Below are positions 8,025-16,734 of a stretch of DNA of 53,407 nucleotides, in pieces (position 1 is the stretch's first letter; the number at the start of each line of letters is the position of its first letter). The translations under genes and the position numbers were made by a program. The notes under the pieces were generated by a model that was given only the letters and a program-made list of their open reading frames with translations, was not told the origin of the DNA and did not search any database. The DNA is from Planctomycetales bacterium. GTDB taxonomy: Bacteria; Planctomycetota; Phycisphaerae; SM23-33. The DNA is taken from NCBI GenBank assembly GCA_030631085.1, contig DAOVLV010000001.1, positions 1 through 53,407 on the forward strand. The letters are read 5' to 3'.

Positions 8025-8727
8025 CCGTGGCGTCCTTCTTTTTCTTTTTACCCTTCGTGGTCTTTGCGGGCTTTGTGGTTCCGGTTTTGGTTTTCCGTTT
8101 CCGTTGCCTTCTCAGTCGTTTGACCTCCTCGGCAGCCAGGCGGATCAGGTCGGAGTCCGTATCGTTCACGTCGTCGGAAAGTTTCAGCGGCTCGATGTAT
8201 GCCTCGATCGCGCCGACCAGGTCGGAGAGTTCGGCGATCTCAATCTCCCGTCTTCGCTCCGCTTCGTCGTGGCTGTCGCCCTCGCCGTTGTCATCCGGAC
8301 TTGTCACGGCGTAGCCTGTTGGCGAAGCCGGATACAGATCGAGCAGTTTGTTAATCTCGCGCTGTGCGATGATTGCGGTCTTGGTGTCCTGGACGCTGAC
8401 GGCCCGCTGGTAACATTCATGAAGCCTCGTCAGGGCGAGGCCCAGTTCGTGATCGCGGTGGTAGTCGGCTGCCCTGGTCAGTTTGGTCTTGGCCGCGTCG
8501 ATTGCCGCATCCACGTCGGCAGGGTCGATGTTCAGTTTGTTCAGGCAGGCGCCGACGATGGACGCCCGGTCCTGAATGTTGCACAGCAACTTGACGATCT
8601 TGTCGATAACGTCAGGGCTCGCCGCGGGCGGATCCGCCGGCATCTCCGTGGGATTATCCCCCGGCAGTGCCGGTCTTCGACCCTGAGGCTCAGACCCGCT
8701 GGGGGGCTTGTTTATTTTGTCAGGCAT
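7999..8727 (-). CDS. Candidate small terminase-like protein
   Basis: The 242-residue protein has a disordered N-terminus, a helical core and a Lys-rich tail. The core includes DVDAAIDAAKTKLTRAADY, then TKTAIIAQREINKLLDLYP, a style seen in small terminase subunits and related packaging regulators. The C-terminus is poly-Lys/Arg (RRQRKRKTKTG and KGKKKKKDATDGKK), suiting DNA binding. It lies three genes from the large terminase. The start at 8727 was chosen because the frame further upstream is a shadow of the PLD-like gene. The N-terminal NKPPSG and PALPGDN are encoded by palindrome-family sequence. Confidence 0.5.
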   Translation of the reverse strand: MPDKINKPPSGSEPQGRRPALPGDNPTEMPADPPAASPDVIDKIVKLLCNIQDRASIVGACLNKLNIDPADVDAAIDAAKTKLTRAADYHRDHELGLALTRLHECYQRAVSVQDTKTAIIAQREINKLLDLYPASPTGYAVTSPDDNGEGDSHDEAERRREIEIAELSDLVGAIEAYIEPLKLSDDVNDTDSDLIRLAAEEVKRLRRQRKRKTKTGTTKPAKTTKGKKKKKDATDGKKNKDR

Positions 8728-9374
8728 TCTTCCATCCATCCCTTGTGGAATTCGTAGAGTTTGCGGTCGTTGGTGAAGACGTACTGTTCGAGGCGGGGAT
8801 TGGCCGTCAGGTTCGCCGAGCCTTCGACGACCAGCCATGCGTTGCGGTCCGGGTTGGCGGCCAGCAGGACCTTGGCGTGGTTGCGAAAGGCACGGTAACG
8901 CCCACCGCGGGCGCGGATGCCGTCGAGCAGCATCGCATAGACGGCGGTCTCGCGGCGTTTGAAGTACAGCCCCGTCAGGAAGGCGATCTCGCCTATCTTC
9001 CCGGCGTCGGCCAGCGTGAACAATTCCACGGCGTTGGGCCGCGAGAGCGTCCACGTCGAGCAATAAAGCATCTCCGTCCGGCCTATCCAGTCGATGATCT
9101 GCGGTACGAACGTCCAGAAGTCATATTTCGCCGTGCTCACTACGTGGATCGACTCGCCGGGCTCCGGCGGTTGGCCGATTACTTCGGCGAGATGTTGTTT
9201 CTGGCTGATACGCTCGAATCGTCGGCGGGCGGAGACCTTTCGAAGTGTCCGGTCTGCCGGCATGTACTCCGTCTCCAGCCTTCGGCTCTGAGGCTCAGGC
9301 TCGAAGAGCGGATCGGTCGGTGGACCGTCGGCGAGCAGGTCGTCAATCAGGAATTGATCTTCAGTGTCTGTCAT
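8712..9374 (-). CDS. PLD-like domain protein
   Basis: This 220-residue protein has a C-terminal half resembling a single phospholipase-D/nuclease-superfamily domain, with FRNHAKVLLAAN (HxK) followed by VVEGSANLT (GSxN) and NPRLEQYVF. The first half includes FWTFVPQIIDWIGRTEMLYCSTWTLS. PLD-like proteins are known in phage packaging regions, where they may act as nucleases. The start MTDTEDQF at 9374 overlaps the upstream methyltransferase stop by ATGA. Whether it is catalytic is unknown; one HKD motif would need dimerisation. Confidence 0.75.
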   Translation of the reverse strand: MTDTEDQFLIDDLLADGPPTDPLFEPEPQSRRLETEYMPADRTLRKVSARRRFERISQKQHLAEVIGQPPEPGESIHVVSTAKYDFWTFVPQIIDWIGRTEMLYCSTWTLSRPNAVELFTLADAGKIGEIAFLTGLYFKRRETAVYAMLLDGIRARGGRYRAFRNHAKVLLAANPDRNAWLVVEGSANLTANPRLEQYVFTNDRKLYEFHKGWMEECLTK

Positions 9375-10852
9375 TTCCGTTCGGCCTTTCGTCCTGTCAT
9401 CTTTTCCCAACGCTGGACGATCACATCGCAGTAGAGCGGGTCGATTTCCATCAGGAAAGCCCGCCGCTTGGCGTGTTCGGCGGCGATAAGCGTCGAGCCG
9501 CTGCCTCCGAAAAGGTCCAGGACGTTCTCGCCGGGCTTGGACGAATACCGCATCGCGCGGACCGCCAGTTCGACGGGCTTTTCGGTCAGGTGGACCATCT
9601 TCTGTGAGGCAACTTTTTTGACCGTCCAGACGTCGGCAGGCCTGCGCCCGGGACGACCCACCAGGCGGAAATCGCCGACCCGGTCAACGAGGATATCCAG
9701 GAGGGTTTCGTTTTCTTTGCGGGTTGCGGCCATGCACTTCGAAGGTAATTCAATCGCGGTATTCGGCAACGGGACGGGTTTCGCCGTGGAGCACGGATCG
9801 ACGCGCCAGACGTCGCGGGCGTTCATGAATCGCGGGTTGAACCAGTGGGCCGCGCCGCTCCGCCAGCCGTAGAAGCACCACTCGTGATCGCCCATGAAAT
9901 CCTTGCGCGTCAGGACGGGGTGGCCCTTGACCCAGATAATCGCCTGGGAAAAGCGAAGTTCGCTCTCGACCAGGGCCGATGGGTAGTTGGCGACGTTGGC
10001 GTAGCCGCCCCAGATGTAAAAGGACCGGCCAGGCTCCAAGACACGACTGATCTGGCCGAACCAAGCCCGTAGCAGGTGGGCGAACTGTTCGTCGCTGACA
10101 AAATCGTTTTCAAGCGGACGATCCTTAGCGCGGAGTTTTTTCGTCGTAGCGCGTTTCTCGCCCTGGCGGGCTACGTCGAAGGATTGGTTTGGCATCAGTT
10201 TCTTGCCGGCGGCCGCCAGTGCGTTGTTGCTTCTCGGTTCCACGTTGACGTTGTAGGGCGGATCGGTATTGACCAGTTGAATCTTCTCACCGTCCAGCAG
10301 GCGGTCCAGATCAGCGGCCGCGGCGCTGTCGCCGCACAGCAGCCGGTGGGCACCGAGAATCCAAAGATCGCCCGGCTTTGTGATCGCCTCGTCGGGCTGG
10401 GCTGGCACGTCATCGATCCCCGGCGGCATTTCGTCAGGCAGGCTTTCATCCAGCAGCCGCTTCACATCGTCGTCATCAAAACCCGTCGCGGCGAACAGGC
10501 CAGCGTCCTCGGCCCGCAATTCTTGCAAAAGAGATATCAAGGCCTCATCGTTCCACTTGGCAAGTTCGGCCGTGCGGTTGTCGGCTACTGCGAAGGCCTT
10601 CGCGTCCGGACCGGTCAGGCCCGTCACCACCGTCGTGATCGACTTCCAGCCGAGCCGCCTGGCGGCAAGGTACATCGCGTTGCCGGCGAGGATTTCTCCA
10701 GCGGGGTTTATGATAATTGGTTTTTGCTGACCGAACCGCTTCAGGGAAGCCGCTATCGCCTTGATGTTCCGTTCGTCGTGCATGCGGATGTTCGCCGAGG
10801 CGGGTTTGATCGCAGACAGGACGGTTGTTTTCATCCGATTCATGGTGGTCAT
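9371..10852 (-). CDS. ParB-like domain fused to a DNA N6/N4 methyltransferase
   Basis: Residues 1-110 match a ParB/sulfiredoxin-like domain, with NIRMHDERNIKAIAASLKRFG, GEILAGNAMYLAARRLGW and AVADNRTAELA. The rest is a beta-class methyltransferase: motif IV NTDPPYN near residue 190, a long target-recognition region, then motif I LDLFGGSGSTL near residue 450 and the SAM-region MEIDPLYCDVIVQRW. This fusion is common in phages and may modify virion DNA. The start at 10852 overlaps the TerL stop by ATGA; two further ATGs follow within six codons. The frame upstream of it is a shadow of terL. Confidence 0.9.
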   Translation of the reverse strand: MTTMNRMKTTVLSAIKPASANIRMHDERNIKAIAASLKRFGQQKPIIINPAGEILAGNAMYLAARRLGWKSITTVVTGLTGPDAKAFAVADNRTAELAKWNDEALISLLQELRAEDAGLFAATGFDDDDVKRLLDESLPDEMPPGIDDVPAQPDEAITKPGDLWILGAHRLLCGDSAAAADLDRLLDGEKIQLVNTDPPYNVNVEPRSNNALAAAGKKLMPNQSFDVARQGEKRATTKKLRAKDRPLENDFVSDEQFAHLLRAWFGQISRVLEPGRSFYIWGGYANVANYPSALVESELRFSQAIIWVKGHPVLTRKDFMGDHEWCFYGWRSGAAHWFNPRFMNARDVWRVDPCSTAKPVPLPNTAIELPSKCMAATRKENETLLDILVDRVGDFRLVGRPGRRPADVWTVKKVASQKMVHLTEKPVELAVRAMRYSSKPGENVLDLFGGSGSTLIAAEHAKRRAFLMEIDPLYCDVIVQRWEKMTGRKAERK

Positions 10853-12984
10853 CCTTTCATTCGCTTCTGTCTTTGCAGATCGGAGAGTCGCATTCTCTTT
10901 TTTCCGGCCGGGGGTTGGCGCTTGGCCGGTTTGCCGTCGGCGGTCTGTTTGGCGGCCGGGACGGCGACGGTTTTCATGCCGCAAATCGACGCGGCGACAC
11001 AACAGGCGTAAGTCGTATCAAACCAGTGGTTCTCCCGGCGGATACGCTTCCACAGCCAGACGTCGCCCCTGCCGGGCTTGTATTCGTGCGTCCATATCTC
11101 GGCGGTGATCTGTCGGGCGTAGTTGCGATGTTCGACTGCGTTTTCGATCGCGCCGAACAAGAGCAGCGAACCGGGGCGACCGGGATCAGCCAGCAGACCC
11201 GTATGGACGAAGTTCTTCCAGTAATCCGAGTCCATGTTGTACAGCCACGCCTTGTGACTCGGCTGGAAGGTGGCGAACCAGTGATTGCCGAGTTTGCGGC
11301 CGTGGCCACGCTTGGCGGGGTGACGGTAATGGCCCTGGCCGCCGGTGCCGAAGCCTTTCGACGCACGATAGATTTTGCCGGGACTGGACCGGACGAATTC
11401 ATAGACCGGCGTGTCCATCGAACTCCGGGCGTAGCCCGCATCGACCAGCGCCAAGTCAAGATGCCGCATCTCGCCGGTGTCGGCGTCGGGCCAGCCGTCG
11501 GCGGCCATGTCGCGGAACTCGCACAATGCCGCAAGGATCGCGTCCTGGACGGCGGCGAGATTTTCCGGGTCCTCCAGGTTGCCGACCAGGGGCGAATGGA
11601 CCCGGATCACGCCGTAATCGATAATCAGGCTGGCCGAACGCTTCCATGCCATCACGGTCCAGTGGACCGCCCGCCCGCCGACGTCCAGCCCGGCCGTCAG
11701 GTAATCGGCCTCCGGTGTAACCGTCCCGCGATCCCGGCCGCTGCATCGCTTCATTACCGTTTGGGCGTTGATGTCGATCAGTTCGGCGACGTGGCCGAGC
11801 GGCGGGATGTTTTGGTATTCACTGTTGAAGTGAGACCAGTCGGTATCGGCGATGAAGTCATAACAAAATTGAAGGGCTGAGACCTGCTTGGCGCTGCCGT
11901 CGGGCATTTCGGTCGGGTCGAAACGATAGGGATTGGAAACAACGGCCCCGGCATCCATCGCCCGTCGATTCGCCAGGTAGTATTTGTGGGCCTTCCTGCC
12001 TGACTTGTCGCCTTTTAGAACACCGTCCTGCCGGAGTTCCATGTACCTGGTCCACATGTCCTCGCGGTCGGGTTTCTGGACCAGGAGTTTTCGGCGTGTG
12101 CCGTCCCATGCGGGCTTGACCTTCGGATCGGTGAACTTGTCGGCCAGGCAGTTGGCGGCGATGATTGTGCAGGTGTAGAGGATGGCGATGCTCTTTTCGC
12201 CGCCGAGGCCCACGATGTCCGACTCAATAATCCTCTCACGCTTCTCGATCTCGACGGGGCTGTGGGCCGTCTCGTCGGTTTCCGGGTCGTCGATCAGCAC
12301 AAGATCGGGCCGCTGGCCCCGGAAATTCATCCCGCGAATCGTTCCCTCAATGCCGCGCGACGTGATCATGGCACCGGATGCGGACGACCCGGCCACGACC
12401 GGCAGGCGAATCACATCGCCGGTCCATTTGAGGTGAGTCCGCCGACCGGCGACCGTCTGGGCACTCGCCCGCTGGCTGGCCCCGGCCAGAGCGTGGATCG
12501 GGGTGCAGATTTCAGGGAAGTCCTCTGCGAGCTGATCGTTTCGCTCAAATTCGGCACGGATGTTTTCGAGGTTGTCATCCGCCTCCCTGGCATTGGCACC
12601 GATGATCACAACGAAACGCCGAAAGCCATAGACAATCGCGTAGATAGTCAGACACCGGAGAAGGGAGGTTTTACCTTCCTTGCGTGGCGCGGTCTCCGCT
12701 TTCCATCCGCCGAATTGCAGGCGATCTATGAATTCCTTGATGATGCTTCGCTGATTCGACGTAAAGGCATTGAAAAAAATGATAGGGAAGTAGGTCTTTA
12801 GAAACAGGGCTGGGTCTTTTTCGCATCGACGGCGGCGACGGGGGTTGCAAACGGGAGGGATAACGAGGTCCCGTCCCGCCGCTCGTTTGCGAGCCATCAG
12901 CGCGCGTTGACTGGCTCGCTCGCGGTCCAGAGAGGCCACCGCAGCGTGGCTTTGTTTGGCTCGTTTTCGTAAGTCTTTACCCAT
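10849..12984 (-). CDS. Terminase large subunit
   Basis: The 711-residue packaging ATPase/nuclease has a degenerate Walker A, RKEGKT (101-106), a Walker B VLIDDPE (about 229-234), and the segment RGIEGTIRGMNFRGQRPDL before it, a hallmark of phage terminases. The C-terminal nuclease half begins about residue 425 with TAGLDVGGRAVHWTVMAW and includes LALVDAGYA. It pumps DNA into proheads and cuts concatemers. It opens the late operon, with 320 bases of non-coding DNA before it. Confidence 0.93.
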   Translation of the reverse strand: MGKDLRKRAKQSHAAVASLDRERASQRALMARKRAAGRDLVIPPVCNPRRRRRCEKDPALFLKTYFPIIFFNAFTSNQRSIIKEFIDRLQFGGWKAETAPRKEGKTSLLRCLTIYAIVYGFRRFVVIIGANAREADDNLENIRAEFERNDQLAEDFPEICTPIHALAGASQRASAQTVAGRRTHLKWTGDVIRLPVVAGSSASGAMITSRGIEGTIRGMNFRGQRPDLVLIDDPETDETAHSPVEIEKRERIIESDIVGLGGEKSIAILYTCTIIAANCLADKFTDPKVKPAWDGTRRKLLVQKPDREDMWTRYMELRQDGVLKGDKSGRKAHKYYLANRRAMDAGAVVSNPYRFDPTEMPDGSAKQVSALQFCYDFIADTDWSHFNSEYQNIPPLGHVAELIDINAQTVMKRCSGRDRGTVTPEADYLTAGLDVGGRAVHWTVMAWKRSASLIIDYGVIRVHSPLVGNLEDPENLAAVQDAILAALCEFRDMAADGWPDADTGEMRHLDLALVDAGYARSSMDTPVYEFVRSSPGKIYRASKGFGTGGQGHYRHPAKRGHGRKLGNHWFATFQPSHKAWLYNMDSDYWKNFVHTGLLADPGRPGSLLLFGAIENAVEHRNYARQITAEIWTHEYKPGRGDVWLWKRIRRENHWFDTTYACCVAASICGMKTVAVPAAKQTADGKPAKRQPPAGKKRMRLSDLQRQKRMKG

Positions 12985-13306
12985 AACTAACTAACAGAGT
13001 CGAAAGGTAGGTGAGCGAACTTTCCAATCTGCCATAATGGCAGTTGGTAGTACCTTTAACCCCTTGGGGGCAAATGGTGGGGTTTTCGTCCCCTTGCCTA
13101 TCTTAACGGTGGTGGTCCAAAAAAGGCGCAATTTGCGCTTGTTGCATTTTGGCAAACTAACAGGATGCGCGCACAAAACCCCGAATGAAGGGAATTTCCA
13201 TAAGTCCCGTTTGCGGCAGGTGTTAGTATTTAAGGCCAAACACCCGAAAACCTGAAATATGCTTAACATAAGTCCCATTCTCGTTACCTTCGCTCTCCAT
13301 AGCGAT
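12985..13306. promoter_or_regulatory. Non-coding interval between integrase and terminase genes
   Basis: No convincing gene lies here. It holds three dyads: CTGCCA/TGGCAG around TAA (13028-13042), GCGCAA/TTGCGC around one base (13126-13138 region), and GGTGTT/AACACC about 15 bases apart near 13219-13247. It should contain the late-operon promoter and may contain attP-arm or excisionase sites next to the integrase gene. I found no clear -35/-10 pair. Assignment as regulatory is inference. Confidence 0.5.
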
Positions 13307-14230
13307 TTACAGCCCATTTACGACGCTGCTGGCGATGTCCACGGCCACGCCTCTCACCCGGTCAAAGTAGATTTGCAAGGTGTTCAGGTTCGCATGTCGG
13401 CTGAACTTCTGGACGTCTGCAAGGCTGTGGCCCAGCAGGATCGCGTCGGTGATTGCCGTGTGCCTCAGGCCGTGGGGCGTGGTCTTGCAGCCGATAGCCT
13501 TACTTAGCGCCACCACAATGGAATACAATCCGGTAGCGCCAAGTCGCTCGCGCCCGCAAGCCCGGCTGAGCGTGTAGAACAGTGGCCCATCGTCATGGCC
13601 TCGCTGGGACATCCACGCCGCGACCGCCTCGGCTACCAGCAGGGGCATGTCGATCCACTCTCTTTCGACGCGGCCCTTGCCGATTACGCTCAGCGCCGGT
13701 CGTTTCAGGTCCACGTTTTCGACGTCCAGTTCAACGACCTCGCCCCTTCGCAGGGCAAGCCCGTAGAGCAGGTACAGGATCGCCGTATCCCGGTAGCCTT
13801 TCAGCCCGCCTTGGGCCTTGGCGAATTCAATCATTCTGCGGACGTTCGACCGACCCGGCCCGGTCGAATCCCTCAGTGGCTGTGTCGGCAGTGGTTTGAT
13901 CGTCAGCGACCACGCGATTATCCCGATGTTCCGGGCCGTGGAGGTCAGTGATCGGAGCGTTGCCAGTCGCCGGTTGATTGTGGCGGCGGCCGAGCGTTCC
14001 CGCAGGTGGGCGCGGTAGAGGCTGGCCAGTTCGTAGGCCTGGCCGTTCCCGCCTCCGATGAGTTCGGCCACCGCGCCGTCCACCGTCTTGGCGCTGAGAA
14101 AATCCGCGAATCGCCGAAGGTCCGTCCGGTAGGCCTGGGCGGTGAGTCGGCCCTTACCGGTCAGGAAGATTTTTAATAGCCGCTTGGCGTCGGCTGTTGA
14201 TGCTTTTCGTTTTCTTTTTCGCGTCGCCAT
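13307..14230 (-). CDS. Tyrosine recombinase (phage integrase)
   Basis: This 307-residue protein has an N-terminal SAM-like core-binding domain (TAQAYRTDLRRFADFLSAKT, INRRLATLRSLTSTAR) and a catalytic domain with the conserved residues visible: Arg in GLALRRGEVVEL, HGLRHT, His in FSRHANLN and the nucleophile Tyr in TLQIYFDR. The start at 14230 (MATRKRKRK) avoids overlap with the next gene; an upstream start at 14341 is possible. Its product would integrate the phage at an att site. Its position in the middle of the prophage is unexpected if the site at 31.6 kb is its target. Confidence 0.93.
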   Translation of the reverse strand: MATRKRKRKASTADAKRLLKIFLTGKGRLTAQAYRTDLRRFADFLSAKTVDGAVAELIGGGNGQAYELASLYRAHLRERSAAATINRRLATLRSLTSTARNIGIIAWSLTIKPLPTQPLRDSTGPGRSNVRRMIEFAKAQGGLKGYRDTAILYLLYGLALRRGEVVELDVENVDLKRPALSVIGKGRVEREWIDMPLLVAEAVAAWMSQRGHDDGPLFYTLSRACGRERLGATGLYSIVVALSKAIGCKTTPHGLRHTAITDAILLGHSLADVQKFSRHANLNTLQIYFDRVRGVAVDIASSVVNGL

Positions 14231-14255
14231 TCTCAATTTCCGATTTATGACAGTG

Positions 14256-14702
14256 TTACTGTCGCTTCGACGCCTTCGCAGTCGCAGTCGGGTGTTCCGT
14301 TTGATGGGTTTCCGGTTTCGGGTCGAGCCAGCCGCCGACAATCCATTCGGGATAGGGCCAAGAATATCTGTCGGCGTATCGGAAGTTTTGGAAACCTTTC
14401 ATCGGGACAGGGGTGATCCACTGCCAAGACTTTGCATCCATGAAAATATAGCAGCCATCGAGCCATTGGCGTCCGGTCGTGTCGCATTGGATGCCGTCTC
14501 TATGACGCACTCGCTTGACGATAGCAAAGCCCCGGATGTAGCCGTCTTCGACGTAATAGACTTTGTCCCCCACGCCGATGTCGGGATATTGATTGCTGTT
14601 GAATCGTCGGAAGTATTCACCACCACCGGCGGCGATGCAGTCGGCGGCCTCTTGTGCGGCGGCTTTCATCTGTGATTTCGGTGTCGTTACGATGATGTCC
14701 AT
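14256..14702 (-). CDS. ASCH/EVE-like hypothetical protein
   Basis: This 148-residue protein starts MDIIVTTPKSQMKAAAQEAADCIAAGGGEYFRRF and continues with GVGDKVYYVEDGYIRGFAIVKRV and WLDGCYIFMDAKSWQWI. The pattern of a GDKVYYVEDG strand, a loop, and later strands rich in Trp resembles PUA-fold ASCH or EVE domains that bind modified bases or RNA. That would suit a phage with several methyltransferases. The likeness is by eye. The gene lies between the integrase and the replication initiator. Confidence 0.5.
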   Translation of the reverse strand: MDIIVTTPKSQMKAAAQEAADCIAAGGGEYFRRFNSNQYPDIGVGDKVYYVEDGYIRGFAIVKRVRHRDGIQCDTTGRQWLDGCYIFMDAKSWQWITPVPMKGFQNFRYADRYSWPYPEWIVGGWLDPKPETHQTEHPTATAKASKRQ

Positions 14703-14742
14703 TTGATTTACTCCTCTGCGTTCTCTGTGATCTCTGTGGTTA

Positions 14743-15774
14743 TCAGCCCATCACCTCGATGGTCGTTTTTTCGTAATCCAGCCAAGCGGCATGGGCGGCT
14801 TGGCGGTGGATTATGTCGGGGGCTTTCATGTGCGGAAATTGTCGGCATACCTGATCGCGATAACGCTCGCGATCCTGCCATTCAAGATTGAGGTAATGGT
14901 CCATCTTGGCCTGTTCGAGTTCGGTCTTTTCGGCCTGTTCGGCGGCTTGGGCTTGTGTTTGGGCTATTTTTTTACGCGCGGCGTTGACGGTTCGGTCGAG
15001 GTCGGCGAGATATTGCATCACCGTCCCGTGTCCGAGGCACGACCATCGCTTCGCTGCGCGGTACTTTTCAGCTCCACGCAGGACTTCCGCGTCGATTCGC
15101 TCGAGCGCGGCCCGGTCGCCGTCGTCGAATTCGCGGCGGATGTCGGCTTTCCATTTCGCCGGCAGTTTTTTCCCGAAGGCCGTTCCGTGGGCGATGTCGA
15201 TTTGCTGGACAATCTGTTTTTTTGTGGTCTTCGGAGAAAATCCGTTACCCCCGCTTTCTGCTTTTTCCCCGTTGGGGGTAGGGGGAGTACTTCTTTCAGT
15301 ACAGATACAGTACTTAGAGTCGCATTTTGCTACCACTTCCGGTAGCATTTTGCTACCGGTCGAGTGGCATTCTGCTACCGGTAGCATTTTGCTACTGGTA
15401 GCATTTTGCGACTGCTTTTCGGTAGGTTCTTTTGATGGATTTTCTCCCGATTCGGCGTCGGTTTTTTCGTCGATCTGGCCCACCTGTGGTTGCAGGATTC
15501 GGTAGAGATTCGGTTTGCCCAGCGATTGGCGCAGCACGACGATCAGTTTCGCGGATTCGAGGGCGGCGATTGCTCGCAGAACGGTATCGCGTGACAATCC
15601 CGTCCATTGGCTCAGGCGGGTCATGGATGGCCATACGTCGGTCCCGTTGGGTCCGAGGTGGGCCGCCAGTGCCATCCATACGAGTTTGGCCGACGCCGCC
15701 AGTGTCGGATCGCGGAGAATCACATCAGGCAATGACGAATATCGTCCCGGCTCGAATAGTTCATTTCTTTTCAT
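14743..15774 (-). CDS. Replication initiator-like winged-helix protein
   Basis: Residues 1-90 form a helix-turn-helix of the kind found in phage replication proteins: LPDVILRDPTLAASAKLVWM, then TDVWPSMTRLSQWTGLSRDT and VLRAIAALESAKLIVV. A linker rich in Ser, Gln and Lys follows (about 95-180). Then come DIAHGTAFGKKLPAKWKADIRREFD and a helical C-terminus. The linker DNA holds five iterons (15318-15413), as in lambda O, where the origin lies inside the initiator gene. The likely role is origin binding and helicase recruitment. Confidence 0.75.
   Translation of the reverse strand: MKRNELFEPGRYSSLPDVILRDPTLAASAKLVWMALAAHLGPNGTDVWPSMTRLSQWTGLSRDTVLRAIAALESAKLIVVLRQSLGKPNLYRILQPQVGQIDEKTDAESGENPSKEPTEKQSQNATSSKMLPVAECHSTGSKMLPEVVAKCDSKYCICTERSTPPTPNGEKAESGGNGFSPKTTKKQIVQQIDIAHGTAFGKKLPAKWKADIRREFDDGDRAALERIDAEVLRGAEKYRAAKRWSCLGHGTVMQYLADLDRTVNAARKKIAQTQAQAAEQAEKTELEQAKMDHYLNLEWQDRERYRDQVCRQFPHMKAPDIIHRQAAHAAWLDYEKTTIEVMG
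15318..15413. other. Candidate phage replication origin: five 17-bp iterons
   Basis: Five copies of a unit close to GGTAGCATTTTGCTACC occur at 15318, 15341, 15363, 15380 and 15397. The last three are directly adjacent and the first three are spaced 22-23 bases. Each unit is itself a dyad (GGTAGCA / TGCTACC). They lie inside the linker-coding part of the initiator gene, the arrangement seen in lambdoid origins, and a T-rich stretch follows. Confidence 0.75.
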
Positions 15775-15813
15775 CGTTTTCGCGTCCTTGCGTTTTTGCC
15801 AAGTCCCAAGTCC

Positions 15814-16734
15814 CTAATCCCTGTCCGCCAAGGCCATCGGTCCGGCGACTTCTGAAAATAAAAACCCGGTGCATTCTTGCTTGTTTATTTCCGGGGTTTT
15901 TGATCGGCTATAAAGGATCGTGCGACGTCGGTAAGGACGGAGCAATTGCTTCCATGCCAGCGATTCGATTCTTACCTTGGAATCATCGTGTTGGTAGTAC
16001 ATCGGGAACGGCGTAGCGTTTATCGAAAGAATCCAATCGAGGCGCTGACCGGCCTTTCTGATTGTGTCGCCTGGGTATCCGACCAGGACGTAACAGGTGA
16101 TTTTTCGGAGACTCCGGCTGTCGGACCATCCGGTTGTTTCGCGGATAATTTTGACGGCCCGTTCGACGTGGCCCTTTTGGCAAGGTCGGTCGTAGGCGGT
16201 GAATAGCGACTCGATTCGCAGGGTCGCCAGTTTTCGCGCGAACCACGGCTGTAATCGGCGCGCTTCCAGACCACCGGCGAAAATGATCGGATGCCGCTGG
16301 CGGGCGAGCATGTTCAAAACCGATTCGATGTGTGGTCTTGGACAGGCGAGGATGTTATTATCCTGAAGGTTCCACCCGTCGCGGATCCGGAGCGTTCGGA
16401 TAGGGCCTTCGCGTTTTGGTACCAAACAGAAATTGCAACGGTTTGGACATCCGCGACTTGTAATAGTGTAACCTGATTTCAGGTACATCCCCGGCTCGAA
16501 ATCCCCTGCATGGTCGCCGAAAGCCGGCCCTCCCATTCTTACGCAATCGCCATAGATGAGTCGCCATGCGTTGTAGAGATATTGGGCCTTGGGAACGTCC
16601 CACGTAAACGTCACCGACACGTGAACCTCGTCAGCGTCGGGATGGTTCAGGGGTGGCTCGCCGACGAAGGCAAATTCATCGTCAGGCGTGGCCGCTGTCC
16701 GGCGCGGAAACACTCTGATTATTTTACTTATCAT
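15814..16734 (-). CDS. Radical SAM protein
   Basis: The 306-residue protein has the radical-SAM cluster motif in SRGCPNRCNFC near residue 100 (CxxxCxxC), followed by VPKREGPIRTL and a GG-type segment IIFAGGLEARRL. Later parts, KITCYVLVGYPGDTI and FPMYYQH, fit the barrel strands. The enzyme would cleave S-adenosylmethionine to start radical chemistry. The substrate is unknown; with three methyltransferases nearby, a base-modification role is plausible but unproven. The last residues run into a heptamer array at 15806-15833. Confidence 0.8.
   Translation of the reverse strand: MISKIIRVFPRRTAATPDDEFAFVGEPPLNHPDADEVHVSVTFTWDVPKAQYLYNAWRLIYGDCVRMGGPAFGDHAGDFEPGMYLKSGYTITSRGCPNRCNFCLVPKREGPIRTLRIRDGWNLQDNNILACPRPHIESVLNMLARQRHPIIFAGGLEARRLQPWFARKLATLRIESLFTAYDRPCQKGHVERAVKIIRETTGWSDSRSLRKITCYVLVGYPGDTIRKAGQRLDWILSINATPFPMYYQHDDSKVRIESLAWKQLLRPYRRRTILYSRSKTPEINKQECTGFLFSEVAGPMALADRD

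Noticed and set aside
10076..11011. Long plus-strand frame opposite the ParB-methyltransferase
   Set aside because: It is exactly antisense to DPPY-containing coding sequence and its residues are Arg/Gln/His-rich without a motif.
12991..13317. 108-codon minus-strand frame between terminase and integrase
   Set aside because: The composition is rich in Cys, Lys and Pro without pattern and the frame covers dyads; it overlaps the integrase 3' end.
15318..15413. A short CRISPR-like array
   Set aside because: The units are 17-bp dyads directly adjacent or with 5-6 bases between; no spacers of CRISPR size exist and no cas gene is in the window.
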